Assembly (NCBI GenBank): GCA_033961575.1
Contig: CM066734.1
Location: forward strand, 81,180,501-81,244,500
Direction: 5' to 3'
Source of the DNA: Aselliscus stoliczkanus
Lineage: Eukaryota > Chordata > Mammalia > Chiroptera > Hipposideridae
DNA: 64,000 nucleotides
Position numbers and translations under genes: made by a program. Below are positions 47,061 through 58,329 of this stretch, in pieces. The notes below the pieces were generated by a model that worked only from the letters and a program-made list of their open reading frames with translations, did no database searches and was not told where the DNA came from. Numbering within the stretch: the stretch's first letter is position 1; the number at the start of each line of letters is the position of its first letter.

Positions 47061-47066
47061 GAAGTA

Positions 47067-47145
47067 GGCAGATAGATAGATAGATACATAGATAGATAGA
47101 TACATAGATAGATAGACTATATACATATCTATGTATATTGATATC
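47067..47145 (+). repeat. (GATA)n microsatellite
   Basis: GATA units interrupted twice by GATACATA (47070-47116), then an AT-rich palindromic patch. Confidence 0.95.
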
Positions 47146-47457
47146 TAAACAATCAAGAACAATGCCAGTGTTAGGGGTGCCAACCTCTACCCCACTGTTG
47201 AAAATCCACATAGAATTTTTGACTCTCCAAAAATTTAACTAATACCCTACAGAAGCATTACCAATAACAAATGTGGGTTAACACATATTTTGTATGTTAT
47301 ATGTATTATATACTATATACTTTTATTAAGTTAGAGAAAAGAAAATGTTATTAAGAAAAATCATAAGGATGATAAAGTACATTAATAGTATTTACTGAAA
47401 AAAAAATCACAAATAAGTGGACCCATGCAGTGCAAATCCACATTGTTGAAGAAATCA

Positions 47458-47525
47458 TATACACATACACATATATATACATATACATATACACACACAC
47501 ACACACACACACAAACACACACACT
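47458..47525 (+). repeat. (TA/CA)n microsatellite
   Basis: ATACACATACACATATATATACATAT grading into about 13 CA units plus CACACACAC after one interruption. Confidence 0.95.
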
Positions 47526-47529
47526 TTTA

Positions 47530-47690
47530 TAAGATGAAAAAAGTTTTGGAGACAGGTGATGGTCATGGGGGCACATCATGCATCTATTTAATATCACTGA
47601 ACTGTATACTTAAAAATGGTCAATATGGTAAAATTTGTTTGTGTATTTTACCACAGTAAAAAAAAAAATTTTAAGTGTAAAAAAAATTTT
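47530..47690 (+). mobile_element. L1 3' end (L1MB-like)
   Basis: 'gttttggagacaggtgatggtcatgg', 'tatttaatatcactgaactgtatacttaaaaatgg' and 'gtattttaccacagtaaaaaaaaaa' are a classic L1M 3' terminus. Confidence 0.88.
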
Positions 47691-48175
47691 TGATGGAAAA
47701 TATGATATTCAGTAAAAGAAAAAGAGATTCAAATATAAAATAAAAAACATTGAATAAATTTATTGTACTTTTACAATTAAATTGCTAATATCTGTATAAA
47801 TATATGATGTTTGTTTTCCTTTGAAAAATAAACCTTTCTGGTTTTTTTCACCTGCAAAGCCTTGGAAGCTTGACAACCTAATTGAATGACAACCTCTAGT
47901 GTCAAATTGTGGTATCCAAATACCATCTCCACTAAAAGGAACCAATGTTCCTTGGAAGAATAATTTAATCCAGATTTGAAAGATGAAATGTTCAAGATGA
48001 ATTCAGAATATATTATTGTTACAGAAAGCGAAGAATCTATCAAAGATTAATAGAGTCTTATAAAAGGATCCAGAATACAGCCATGGAAAGCTTCCACTGT
48101 TCAAAAAATGGGACAATTTGAGCACCACAAAGATATTCAAAGAGTAATGACTATAATTCACTGGATCACATTTAA
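47691..48175. other. Unassigned stretch
   Basis: AT-rich. The minus-strand frames at 47760-48203 are not recognised. Confidence 0.4.
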
Positions 48176-48177
48176 CA

Positions 48178-48282
48178 TTTTTTTTTTTTGAGGGCAGTGT
48201 CACTGGCCCTCATATGTGGGACCCAAACAGGGGCCGCTGACTTCCCAAGCCAGTGCTTAACCACCGCGCCACTCGGCCGGCT
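48178..48282 (-). mobile_element. tRNA-derived SINE (subfamily A, short form)
   Basis: T-run, 'gagggcagtgtcactggccctcatatgtggg', ending 'caccgcgccactcggccgg'. Target repeats are weak (aacatttttt / aacaatatatttttt). Confidence 0.92.
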
Positions 48283-48660
48283 CAACAATATATTTTTTAA
48301 GCATTACAATGTGACAATGTATATATGTTTTTATTTACATAAAATTCAAAACTAATCTATGGTGTTTGGAGAGATGGTTTATAGGAGCACTGAAGATATA
48401 TAACAAATAAATGTAATGTGTGGCCCTTGATTGAGTCTTCATTTTAACAAACAAGCAAAAACAAAATTTTTTTTTTAAGACTGTGGAAAATTTAAATATA
48501 TATTGGCTATGAAATGAATTATTTTGTTAGATGTAATAATGCCATGAGTTATGTAAGAAGATGATCTTTTTTTAGGAAATCATATTGATGTGTGTCATGA
48601 TAAAATGACATAATTCCTGGTATTTATTTTAAAATCCTTTTGCGTTTGAAAACAACGTGT
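48283..48660. other. Unassigned stretch
   Basis: AT-rich, with nothing recognised. Confidence 0.4.
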
Positions 48661-48682
48661 TTTAAAATTTTTCAGCAAAATA

Positions 48683-48846
48683 GGGCCGGCCGAGTGGCTT
48701 AGTTGGTTAAGAGCTCGCTCAACAGTGTGAGCTGAGCTGTGAGCAACAGCAATTCAATCCCCAGCCCGAGCTGAGCTGCCGCTGAGCTGCCAACAGGTGG
48801 CAGGATGGCTCAGCTAAAAAGATAAAAATAGAAAATAAAATAAAGT
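48683..48846 (+). mobile_element. tRNA-derived SINE (subfamily B)
   Basis: Head GGGCCGGCCGAGTGGCTTAG, body 'gagctcgctcaacagtgtgagctgagctg', 'gctgccaacaggtggcaggatggctcagc', then an AAAATA-rich tail. Perfect 19-bp direct repeats AAAATTTTTCAGCAAAATA at 48664-48682 and 48847-48865. Confidence 0.96.
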
Positions 48847-49043
48847 AAAATTTTTCAGCAAAATAAAAAAAGATATAGATGAAGATAGAATGGCAAAATA
48901 TTGGTCAACTCAGTCTTAATAGCATATATGGCAGTCCATTATAATATTCTCTCTACTTTGTAGTGTGTGTTTGAAATGTTCTAATAAAAAAAAACTTTTA
49001 TAAATTAATTGAATATAGCATGAAATACTCATAAATAAATTTA

Positions 49044-49138
49044 GCCAAAGAAACAAAAGAGGTGAAGGAGGGGGAGGTGAGGAAAATGGGAGGGAAAGAG
49101 AAAGGAATGGAGGGACAGAGGGAGGGAAAAAGAACGGA
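49044..49138 (+). repeat. Purine-rich (GA) tract, about 95 bp
   Basis: Almost only A and G with fewer than ten pyrimidines. Irregular, not a simple microsatellite. It could adopt triplex structure; no gene context. Confidence 0.85.
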
Positions 49139-49194
49139 ATTGCCTGCAGGGAATTTGAGATTGTGGTATAATAGGTCAAGAGTAAGGCAGAGGT

Positions 49195-49275
49195 GTTTGC
49201 ATTTTTAATAAACACTTCCAGGTGCTTCTGATGCAGGTGAAGCTTGGACATCATATTTTGAGAAACACTAACCTA
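49195..49275 (+). mobile_element. MER5-like hAT relic
   Basis: 'aaacacttccaggtgcttctgatgcaggtg' then 'tttgagaaacactaacctag' is the 3' half of MER5A-type elements. Confidence 0.7.
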
Positions 49276-49317
49276 GACTTGAGTTTTATGTGGACTGACT
49301 GAGTTGCCCATGGTACA

Positions 49318-49530
49318 ATGGAAAGAGGGCAGGCTTCAGAGTCAAGAGGCTTCAGCTAAAATATAAGCTCAGTCACTTACTGGCTTTAAACATTGCATTG
49401 GTCAAGGTGCTTCACCTTTACCCATAAAATGGAAATAATACATAAATGGCAGATTACTGTAATGATTAAATGAGATAAATATATAATGAACCTTCTAGAA
49501 CTTAATAAGAGTTATCCAAAACATAAGAAT
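49318..49530 (+). mobile_element. MIR SINE
   Basis: 'ggcaggcttcagagtcaagaggcttcagc', 'cacttactggctttaaac' and 'acccataaaatggaaataatac' follow sense MIR. Confidence 0.78.
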
Positions 49531-49534
49531 TGAA

Positions 49535-51410
49535 TCTTTTAGAATCTCTCTATTAATGGGTATGTAAATACACCCCTATACATTCATAGGTCCACATGCA
49601 AAAGTAAATCAATTTGAAGGGTAAGAATGCCCAATAATAGAGAAATTCTTTATTCAGAGGTATACATAAACAAACTGAATTATGGAAAAAAGGTACCTCT
49701 CTATTATTCCAAAAATATAGCTTTTATTATTGTTATTATTTCTAGTTTGGTTACATTTTATAAGTTAAGCTTAGAATTCCATCTGACCAAATAAATTACA
49801 ATACAAGACTTTCTTTTGTAAACCTTATCATACACAGCACACTTAATGTCAAACAGGTTTGTATAAAACATGTCATACTTAACACAATATAATAATTTTT
49901 GTGTGTATGTGTGTATTATTTACTTGATGTATTTGAAGTGACTACCAGTTTAATTCACAAGGTCAAATGCTAATTTGATATCCCTTCCACAACGTACACA
50001 GGATTCAGAATGGAATCTTGGGAGCCATTAGCAAGGCCAGAATGGCCCAAATTCTACAGCGTATGGAGACAAGGATGATCCAAAGGCAAAGTCCAGGGAA
50101 TAAAACAAAACCAAAATAGACCACAAAATTGGGCCATCCATCTCAAGAGGCTAGGCAAAGTATAATAGTAGCATCTAGGCAAGAAAGAACAAAAGGCAAG
50201 GCCTGGAACACAAAGCAGGATAAAGGGTTTAAAATGAAACAAGAGCAGCAGTGTGCATTCATGAAGCCTGCAATTCTGGTTATGACTGGAAAAGTATTCT
50301 TCAAGGATTCAATCTGGCTCAGAAAAATCAAGAAATAGAAAACATATTTTTACTTCAACAGAATAGTCAGTAATCAACTAGTTCTTGATCCAAGGTCAGA
50401 ATTTAGTCCATATCTGAAAACTCACTTTAACTGTTTTGTTATGTTATTTTTAATGAGCTCCTACTGCTCCCATTGCATAGTTTTAGCGACTGAGGCTCCA
50501 GAAACCACATAAAGTGATGTAGGACTACATAACATTCAAGAACAACCCCTACCTATGAGAAACTGCAGTTTCACCCAGGGGACAATCAATCAGTAAAACC
50601 AGTAATCACAGGATGCACAGAGGTGAGTATGAGACTATCACTCCACAAAAGTCAGATGGGAGACGTATCATAGCACTTCACTCTTTCTAAATTACATAAA
50701 TCTACCCTGAGCCCACATCTGCCTATATGGCAGGAAATGAAAATATCCAGTAATGTTGGGAGAACCCTTTCTTATAGCCACATAAAAATTGAGAGTCTTA
50801 TATGCCATCCAAAATATTCAAGAGACAGTTCTCAGGTCTTCAGCCCACACTGGTCACCAATGATATGTGCGCTGAACCAATACTGAACAGGCCTTAATGC
50901 ATGTGGCACCGTGCTTCTGAGTGAAATGTGGGCAAGGAGACAGTTTCCTTGTCGCTCTTTGGTATGTAGTATTAACATTTTCTACTGAGGCCCTTTCCCC
51001 TGGAGGCCCCGGTGGAAAAAGACTAGTCCTCACTATCAATGGAAGCTGGATGATTTCTTCTAAGCCTTGACTAAAACTCCCAAAGCCTCTCTCTCTCCAA
51101 CTTCACCTACTTCTGCCTCTCCTGATATTTTGACCCAAGTTTCCTCCAATCCAGCCCTGCCATGGAGCCTCTGTGCTTTTGAAAACCTGAGTAAAGTTAT
51201 CCTCTAAGAACCTGACCAATTTCCTACCAAATCTGAAACACCGATGCCATTACAGAACCCTGAGTCAAAGAACTTAAAGGCCTGACTACATCCTTGGCGT
51301 AGAAAAAACAATGACAGCAGCAAGCATGAAGCCCAATACCTTGATGCACGTAACTGAAATGAACCAGCACGAAATGCTGAGAAGGCGGCACTGTGTGCAT
51401 GGCAAGAACA
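49535..51410. other. Mostly unassigned
   Basis: No gene was recognised. Short frames on both strands at 50054-50338 and 50854-51039 have no known content. Confidence 0.4.
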
Positions 51411-51414
51411 CTCA

Positions 51415-51620
51415 GGGTGGAATTATGTTACACAGATTTGAGTCTCAGCTCCATCGGATGTCAGCACTGTGGCCTGAAGCAAATCACTCATTCTTCTTAC
51501 CCTTGGGCTTCTCTACTGGAAAGTGCAAATAATAATGCTTGTTTTCACCAAATCATGGAGCAGTCACAAGGATACAATCATGGAATGTATATGTAGTTTG
51601 TCAACTGGAAAGCATTTAAA
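51415..51620 (+). mobile_element. MIR SINE (decayed)
   Basis: 'cacagatttgagtctcagctcc', 'gtggcctgaagcaaatcactc' and 'gcttctctactggaaagtgcaaataataatgc' follow the MIR order. Frames at 51311-51738 overlap it. Confidence 0.6.
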
Positions 51621-51639
51621 CAAATGTAGGCATTTGGAT

Positions 51640-51850
51640 GCTGGAGAAATAAAATCAAATAAGAAATCAGTGTGTACTAGAGTTGCCACAGAAAACTTCA
51701 TGGAGGAAATGGAGCTGAGTTCAATGTTTTCTGAGTGACAGAGTTTAGACAGAAAGAGAATATTTGGGGAAGAAACAGAAAGGCAATAGTGACTAAAGCC
51801 AGCATGAAGGACAGGCCAGTCACCAACCTGTAGGGCCTTTGCATCTAGCA
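51640..51850. mobile_element. Possible L2 relic
   Basis: 'aacttcatggaggaaatggagctgagttc' resembles an L2 3' segment. The minus-strand frame at 51564-51953 overlaps it and matches no known protein. Confidence 0.35.
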
Positions 51851-52059
51851 CCTTTGTCTGGGCTTCCTCCAGGGACCTGTCGAGAATTAAGGCAAGGGGC
51901 ATTCTTGGGCCTAAACAGGAGTATTTCTGCCGTTGTGAGCCATCAGCCTCCAAGGAGAGGGGGATTTGGTCAGCTCAGGCACACTTCTAGTGACAGGCAT
52001 CATTGGGCCTAGAAGTCTGGGCCCTAGGAAATGTTCTGTTTTCTGCGTTGTGTGCACAT

Positions 52060-52064
52060 GTGTG

Positions 52065-52108
<44 letters not shown>
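52060..52108 (+). repeat. (TG)n microsatellite
   Basis: TGTGTTC followed by about 19 uninterrupted TG units to 52108. Confidence 0.97.
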
Positions 52109-52110
<2 letters not shown>

Positions 52111-52324
52111 AGGCATTGACTCAAAGTAAATACTGTAATCAGTAACCAAGAACACTTTTTTCTCCACTAGAAAAACAAAAAAAGTTCCATGTTACCAAAA
52201 AATACATAAACACTCCTTTAATTTGTTACCAATATAACCTTTATCAATAAAAAAATAGAAATAATATTAATAATATAAAAATAAAATAAAACAATGTGAT
52301 AGTACTAGTATAAGAGTAGGTGAA

Positions 52325-52767
52325 GGGCCGGCCGAGTGGCACGTTGGGAAAGAGCTGGCTTGGGATGTCAGCAGTCCCGGTTCGGATCTCACATGAGGAC
52401 CAGTGACACTGCCCTCTACAGCTAAGATGGTGAACAACAGCTCTACCTGGAGCTGGGCTGCTGTGAGTCACCGGGACGGCATAACTGCAGCCCCTGCTGC
52501 AGTGGCCTGCCATAAGCTACTGTGAGCGGCCAGCAGCCAGCATGAGCAGCTGGCAACCAGCGTGAGCTGCCAATAGCTGCTGTGAGTGGCCATCCAGAGG
52601 CCGGCGACTGATCTGCCTCATCCGGGAAGAGTGCAATAATATTACCAACATGGGCCAGTGAAACAATGTTCTCTACAACTAGGCTGAAGGACAAAAAAAA
52701 AGGACAGCAACTTGTCTGTTCCCCTCCCCCAATTCCCCAATAAAAATCTTTAAAAAAAAAAAAAAAA
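52325..52767 (+). mobile_element. Composite tRNA-SINE (subfamily A, long form), 443 bp
   Basis: Head GGGCCGGCCGAGTGGCACGT, 'gacactgccctctacag', then the GC-rich body with repeated 'agccagcatgagcagctgg/caaccagcgtgagctgcc' words. The body is followed by 'ctgcctcatccgggaagag', then 'caacttgtctgttcccctcccccaattccccaataaaaatc' and 16-17 A. Direct repeats agtaggtgaag at 52315-52325 and 52768-52778. Collinear with the antisense copy at 41238-41687. Confidence 0.95.
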
Positions 52768-52779
52768 AGTAGGTGAAGA

Positions 52780-53980
52780 AGGGAAATGTGTATTTCTTTC
52801 CTTCCCTCAGGATTTTCATAAATCCAGGGAGGCATGGATTTGTTGTTCGATTGTCACAGGAAAGTAAGAGGCATGGAAGATTTTTGCTGTTATATTTACA
52901 GACTATTCTCTCACTTGCTGTTAATTTGTTTTACCCAGAAGCGTCAACTTTTTATGCATCAACCTAAGAACAGTGTTTATTCAATTTTAATAAAAATAAC
53001 TGTCATCTAGCAGTCTCTCTTTGCCAGGACAGATAAAGCCCGGGAATTAGCATTCATCAGGAAAATGCTAATCAACTCTTTTTCATGTCAGCTCCTTCAT
53101 TAGGCGTCTGTCTTAATGTGTCCCTTGCAAATTCCACTGTTGTATAGACCTAAAGTGTTGACTGGTGGTCACAGAAGCGAAGGGGGTTGAGAGAGTGGAT
53201 ATGTTATTCGGTGAAGTCCCCACTAAAATTTCAGAAAGGAAACTATTGTCAAAATTTCAACATTTGTGAAGATATCTGTAGTTTACAGAATATGAACAAC
53301 AGATTTCTTTTAAGGCATATATGTATTTACTCACTGTCGGCTACCTTATTTGAGATGGATTAATAAATGACAAAACAAGCCACTAGTGTAGGTTTAGTAA
53401 GAAAGCTCTCAGCTGTGGGGAGAGAACATAGGAACATCCCCACTGGTTAGCTAAACTATTCCACAGACATTTGCCTACCATTGTTTCCCAATGTATAAGA
53501 TAGTTGTGATCATATTTTAGTCTGACATACATCAGAATTCCTACACATTAAACTTTGCAGTAGTATATTACATGAGCTTCAATTCATATAAGTTCCCATG
53601 TATGCTACCTATTAGTCCCTTCTAAAAAATAATTTTTCCTGAATCTGGGGCAAAATAAAAAAAAAAAAAGAAGCAAAATGGTGTGCTGACATTTTGCAGG
53701 ACGTTTTTCATTTTTAAGTTAGCAATTTGACTGTGCACACCTATGCACATATCCATATGAATCCACTTAGATATACATGTTAACTTGTATCTGCTTCCTT
53801 TGGATTAATACCAAACTTGTTCCATAGACTAAGGATAAAAGCAAATGATTCAAGCTCTATTGAGATTCTTAGTAGGAAATCAAGAAAAGTATGTACCAAT
53901 AAATAATTTGAGGACAACATTAGTATTTAAAATCAAAAAACTACATTGGGACGTTTATCATGGATTATTTTTTAGGGCTC
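52780..53980. other. Unassigned stretch
   Basis: No repeat or exon signals were recognised. A 13-base A-run lies at about 53658-53670. Confidence 0.4.
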
Positions 53981-53984
53981 ACCA

Positions 53985-54080
53985 TTTTATAGGTGAGGAA
54001 ATGAGACCATATGAAATTAAGTGACTCATTTTGCTTACTGAATTGCTATATAAGAACAAGAACCCAGGTTTTCTGATTCC
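53985..54080 (-). mobile_element. MIR SINE fragment
   Basis: 'attttataggtgaggaaatgagacc' then 'aagtgactcattttgc' and 'aacaagaacccagg'. Confidence 0.7.
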
Positions 54081-54594
54081 TTATCAGACTTACACCATCC
54101 ACCCATGGATCAGGCAAGCAGTGGCCATAACCCACTAGCTCCACTCCAGGATAAAAGCTGTTTATCCATCCAACCACTCCTCATGGGAAATGTCTAGCTA
54201 ACTGAGTCTCTAAATCTAAGTAGACCATGTATTTAGGTGGTTATAGAGCACTAGTTCTAAAAAGTGATATATTTTACCTGGGTATAGAAAGCAATGTAAC
54301 TAACTATAAACGATAAGATGCTTCCTACCTCCAATAACAATACCGCTGCCACAACATATATCAAAATATATTTAGCTACTTTTAGATACCTGATTATTTA
54401 AAGATTACATGATTACAGGAAGAGCAGTAATAAAATATAATTACATAGTGCTTTGCAATTTATGAATTATTTTATATATGTTATATTATGAAACCATATG
54501 ATTTAGAATTTAACTCCTATTCATCCTTTAGTTATTAGTTTAGAAGTTGAAATCAGATGACTTTGTCTGGTGCTTCTCTAGCACTTAGCTCCCT

Positions 54595-54715
54595 AATTTT
54601 GTCATCTCCATCTGAGTACTGCAGGGTCAGAAACTGTTTCCATCTCATTTGCCAGTGTACTTAATAGAATGCCTGGTACATATTAAATACTAAATCAATA
54701 TTTGTTAATGAATGA
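54595..54715 (+). mobile_element. L2 3' end
   Basis: 'atagaatgcctggtacatattaaatactaaatcaatatttgttaatgaatga' is the L2 3' terminus. Confidence 0.75.
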
Positions 54716-54719
54716 AAAA

Positions 54720-56690
54720 AATGAACAAAAGAACTGTTTGAACAGCTTGGGAGTGAAGGAACAAAAGAAATTTGGAATGTCAGGATTTTACTGTAGAAGA
54801 CAGCTATATAGGCTGAAGGTCAGGGCCTCTATGTGGTTCTTTCTTTCCTCCATTTCTGCACCAACAAATTTTCTAAAACCTCCAAACATTATCATAATGT
54901 CTTCTGTGGCTGCAGCTCTAATAGGGCTATGAGAACAGAGCAGGAATGCTGATGTCTTTTTTTTTTTTACATCTGGTCCATCTACAAAATGTTTTTAAGT
55001 CAGCAAGTGCCTGAAAGCTTCCTTTCTAGCTAATGGTACTGATGCTATTCAATAGAAACGCAGTTCGCTTTGGGTCCTTTTTGTACCATACTTGTACACA
55101 TTAGCTCTTCTTATCAAACATACAGAATACACTAAAAGAAAGATGGTAGAGATTATCTCCTTCTTATGACTCTGTAAACCTCACATAAGGGCTTGAAGGT
55201 CTGGGAAGAGACAGATAGGGGATTTTATCTTCCACAAAATAATCACAAATGTAGTTAAACCGACTACACTCTGGAGGCCCATGCTGATTTGTAATGGGAA
55301 GTAAAAAGCACATGGCCCTGGTCAGAATGTGGCTTTTCCAATCCCAGGATAGCTGATCAATAAAATAATCCTGGCACCATTTAGGCTAGAATAAAATGAC
55401 TAACAAATGTGGACTATAACTAACATCCGAATTTCTGCATCAAATAAATGATACTATTTTACCCACTTCCTTCCCTCTTTGACTCCATCCCTCTTCCTGT
55501 TTCAGCCCTCCTAGGAATCATTTGTCGTCCCTGCAAACCCAAATGGCTGACTTTACAAATATATATTTATAAAATACTCATACTATGCTCTGCTTCTTAG
55601 ACTCCTTTGAAATAAAGCAGCCATAATCTCTGTGACAGTTGCTGCCATTAACGCTGATCATAAAAGCTGGAAAAGAGGCGGAGATGTTGATTTACCATTT
55701 GTTGCTATCCCCTTATATCCTCGTTCTAATAAAAATCAGAGAAATTATTACTTTCTGAAAGCTTAGCACTTCAACATTTGTATTTCAAACCTCCTCTACT
55801 GCATGATTTCAATGTTCCCCATGCTGACTTCTTACTTCCCAAGAGCTGCCCATGTAAATGCGCCACACTTGCACTGTACAGAATACTGAGCTGAAGGAGC
55901 ATGTGTCCTACATCTATTGTGGAAAATTTGATGTTTAGAAAGCAATGAAGTGAGCTATAACTCAGACTTAGAGATAAATGCTGTTTCAGGCTCCACTTCC
56001 ATTTATGGATATAATATAATTTGAAAAGCTTAGATGTCTTGCCTGTAAGAATTTTTACTCCCAAGATTTAGGTAAAAATAGTGGTGCTACAATATTTCAT
56101 ATGAATAATACCTTATTCTTAATTTCTCCCTTATTTAAATTTTAACTAACACATAATATAAATGAAGTCAGACAGCAATAGAAGAATACAGCAATAAGGT
56201 GTACCAAATGCTGAAATCATTGGCATATATATCTGGATAAGATATAGCACTCTAAGAACACATGGTATGAATTTGATTTAGCTTGATGGTTTATGTAGTA
56301 CTTTGACTTAACTCAAAATTATATTGTGGAAACACTAAGAGTTTTAAGTGAGTTTTTGACCTAGCCATATTACCAATTGTGAAATTGTTTCCCCTCCAGA
56401 AAACCAGGGAGTCGTTCAGTGGAAAGTCATCACCGGGTTACTCCATTTCCCCACCCTCCCAGGCACACACATTGAATTATGCGTACACACTCCTCCCTTG
56501 AAGAAACCAGAAAGGCAGAGTTTCAAACTTGGACTAAGCTATTCTAGTAAAGCTTCACAGTTAATTCAATCTGAAATAATCTGGGAAGGGGGTTAGAAAG
56601 AAAAACAAAAGAGTTATAGGAGTAGACTCAGAAGACAAGATTGTGAGCTTTTTTGGGGTATGAGCCTTGAGTGGTGTCAGACATAGTAGA
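54720..56690. other. Unassigned stretch
   Basis: About 2 kb without recognised genes or repeats. The frames at 54702-54932 and, on minus, 55771-56064 are not recognised. Confidence 0.4.
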
Positions 56691-56694
56691 TAAT

Positions 56695-56765
56695 ATGGAT
56701 GGATGGATGGGTGGGTGGATAGATAGACGGACAGACACATTGGATGGACAGATGAATGGACTGAT
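56695..56765 (+). repeat. (GGAT)n degenerate microsatellite
   Basis: GGATGGATGGATGGGTGGGTGG then GATAGATAGACGGACAGACA and further GGATG/GATGAATGG units. Confidence 0.93.
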
Positions 56766-56869
56766 GAAGAAATTCAGGAAAGTAAAGGAAGGGTCCTTAA
56801 TTTCAAACAATAAACACTGCAAGCCCAGTGTGATACAGGTCCAGATTTAGAGCGCAAGAACATATAATG

Positions 56870-57080
56870 ATATTAATAATAGTTAAGATTTATTGAGCAC
56901 TTACTAAGTGCCAAGCACTATGCTAAGAACTTTTACATGCATACCTTGTTTGATGTTCACAATAACCTAATGTTGTAGTTATTATCATCCTCATTTAGCC
57001 AATGAGGAATTATAAAGAATTGTTTTTAAATTACCTTGCCCAAGGTCACACAGTTAACAAATAAGTGTTCTAGGACTAAC
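56870..57080 (-). mobile_element. MIR SINE
   Basis: 'attgagcacttactaagtgccaagcactatgctaagaacttttacatgc' and 'cttgcccaaggtcacacagttaac', a clear antisense MIR. Confidence 0.88.
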
Positions 57081-57084
57081 GTGT

Positions 57085-57435
57085 GGACATTCTCCTACAT
57101 CCTATTTTGATGTACTGTCATATTTAGATATATGTCCTATTTAGCTTTTAATCCATTGATGGGGAGGGTTCTTGATTACTGTGTTAATAAAATGTAAGGT
57201 AAACACCATGAGACACTATAAATGAAGTTGTATGTTGTCTCAAAAAGGTAAATATCACATCCAATTGATGCTATAAAAATCTGTAGCCCAAAGATTTAAT
57301 GACCACACTCAGCAATATATTCTAGGACCTACAAAGCATATTTTAAGCAACTTACTCTGCTAATTTCTATCACTTTTTCAACTGAAATACAAATTATCTT
57401 TCTTCTTTTAAAATTCAGAGTTAACCTCTCTTTTT
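57085..57435. other. Unassigned stretch
   Basis: AT-rich, with nothing recognised. Confidence 0.4.
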
Positions 57436-57439
57436 ACTG

Positions 57440-57612
57440 TTTCTGCAGCACTTTGTACGTATTTATTATCATCATCATTTATTTGGAGATCTGCTTCCCC
57501 CAATAGATCAAGTTCCCTGCAGGTAAGGACTCACTCCATACTTTCTCCCTAACTTCACTGCCTAGAGCTGGTGTGTAGTAAATGGCCAATAAATATTCAT
57601 TCAATAAATGTA
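57440..57612 (+). mobile_element. L2 3' end
   Basis: 'tcaagttccctgcaggtaaggactc', 'cactgcctagagctggtgtgtagtaaatggccaataaatattcattcaataaatg'. Confidence 0.8.
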
Positions 57613-57614
57613 CC

Positions 57615-58210
57615 TTAGTGGCCACACAGATGTAACACAATAGTATGGCTTCGATTTAAATGCAATAATTGTAACTCAGCTCTAGAATAAATGACTTCTT
57701 AAATGCACAAAGACTTTTGAGATGACAGGCATCCAGGCATTATTTTACTGCAGTGTCAATTCAACTATTATTATACTATAATAAAGGAGAGACTGCTAGA
57801 GCAATTAAAACCACTCATATTTTCTCAAACATTATACATATATCTACAAGTGCCTCCACATTCCTCTTCAATCCTGAAGAGACACTGCTAATCATTATGA
57901 CATCGATTTCTTCTGAGTTTGGACTCATCCTTAGCATCCTTTTCAGTTTGATATACTAACAATCACTGTCAATTGATGGTACTTCATTATCACTTAACAC
58001 TTGTCATGCTTGACCTGGATCAAGTCACACAATTTTCCTATATCTGTAACATTTTACCATTCAGTACTTCATCCAGTGAGGAAAGAAAGCATATTACCAT
58101 CCCAGGGAAATCTTAATCAGGGTTCCAGATTTTATCTAGTCATATGGAACCCAGGGTCAGTCTACAGACCATTGTTGATCTGCAATTGATTTCTTACCAC
58201 TTCATGGAGG
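57615..58210. other. Unassigned stretch
   Basis: The frames at 57753-57959 and 58001-58189 have no recognisable content. No repeat named. Confidence 0.4.
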
Positions 58211-58214
58211 AATA

Positions 58215-58325
58215 AAGGAAAAGAAAATAATAGTCCACATGCTAATCTGAATGGATGCATTACAATTACCCAGAGAGCCTTTTAAATATATAGATCCCAG
58301 TCTCGAATCAACATCTCTGGGGTTA
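58215..58325 (+). mobile_element. MER5-like hAT relic
   Basis: 'gctaatctgaatggatgcattacaattacccagagagcctttt' and 'agatcccagtctcgaatcaacatctctgggg' match the MER5A order. Confidence 0.6.
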
Positions 58326-58329
58326 AGTC

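Noticed and set aside
51564..51953. 129-residue open frame on the minus strand
   Set aside because: It overlaps MIR and L2-like relics, and no known protein motif is visible.
52443..52835. 130-residue open frame on the minus strand
   Set aside because: It lies antisense to the composite SINE; the GC-rich repeats lack stops.
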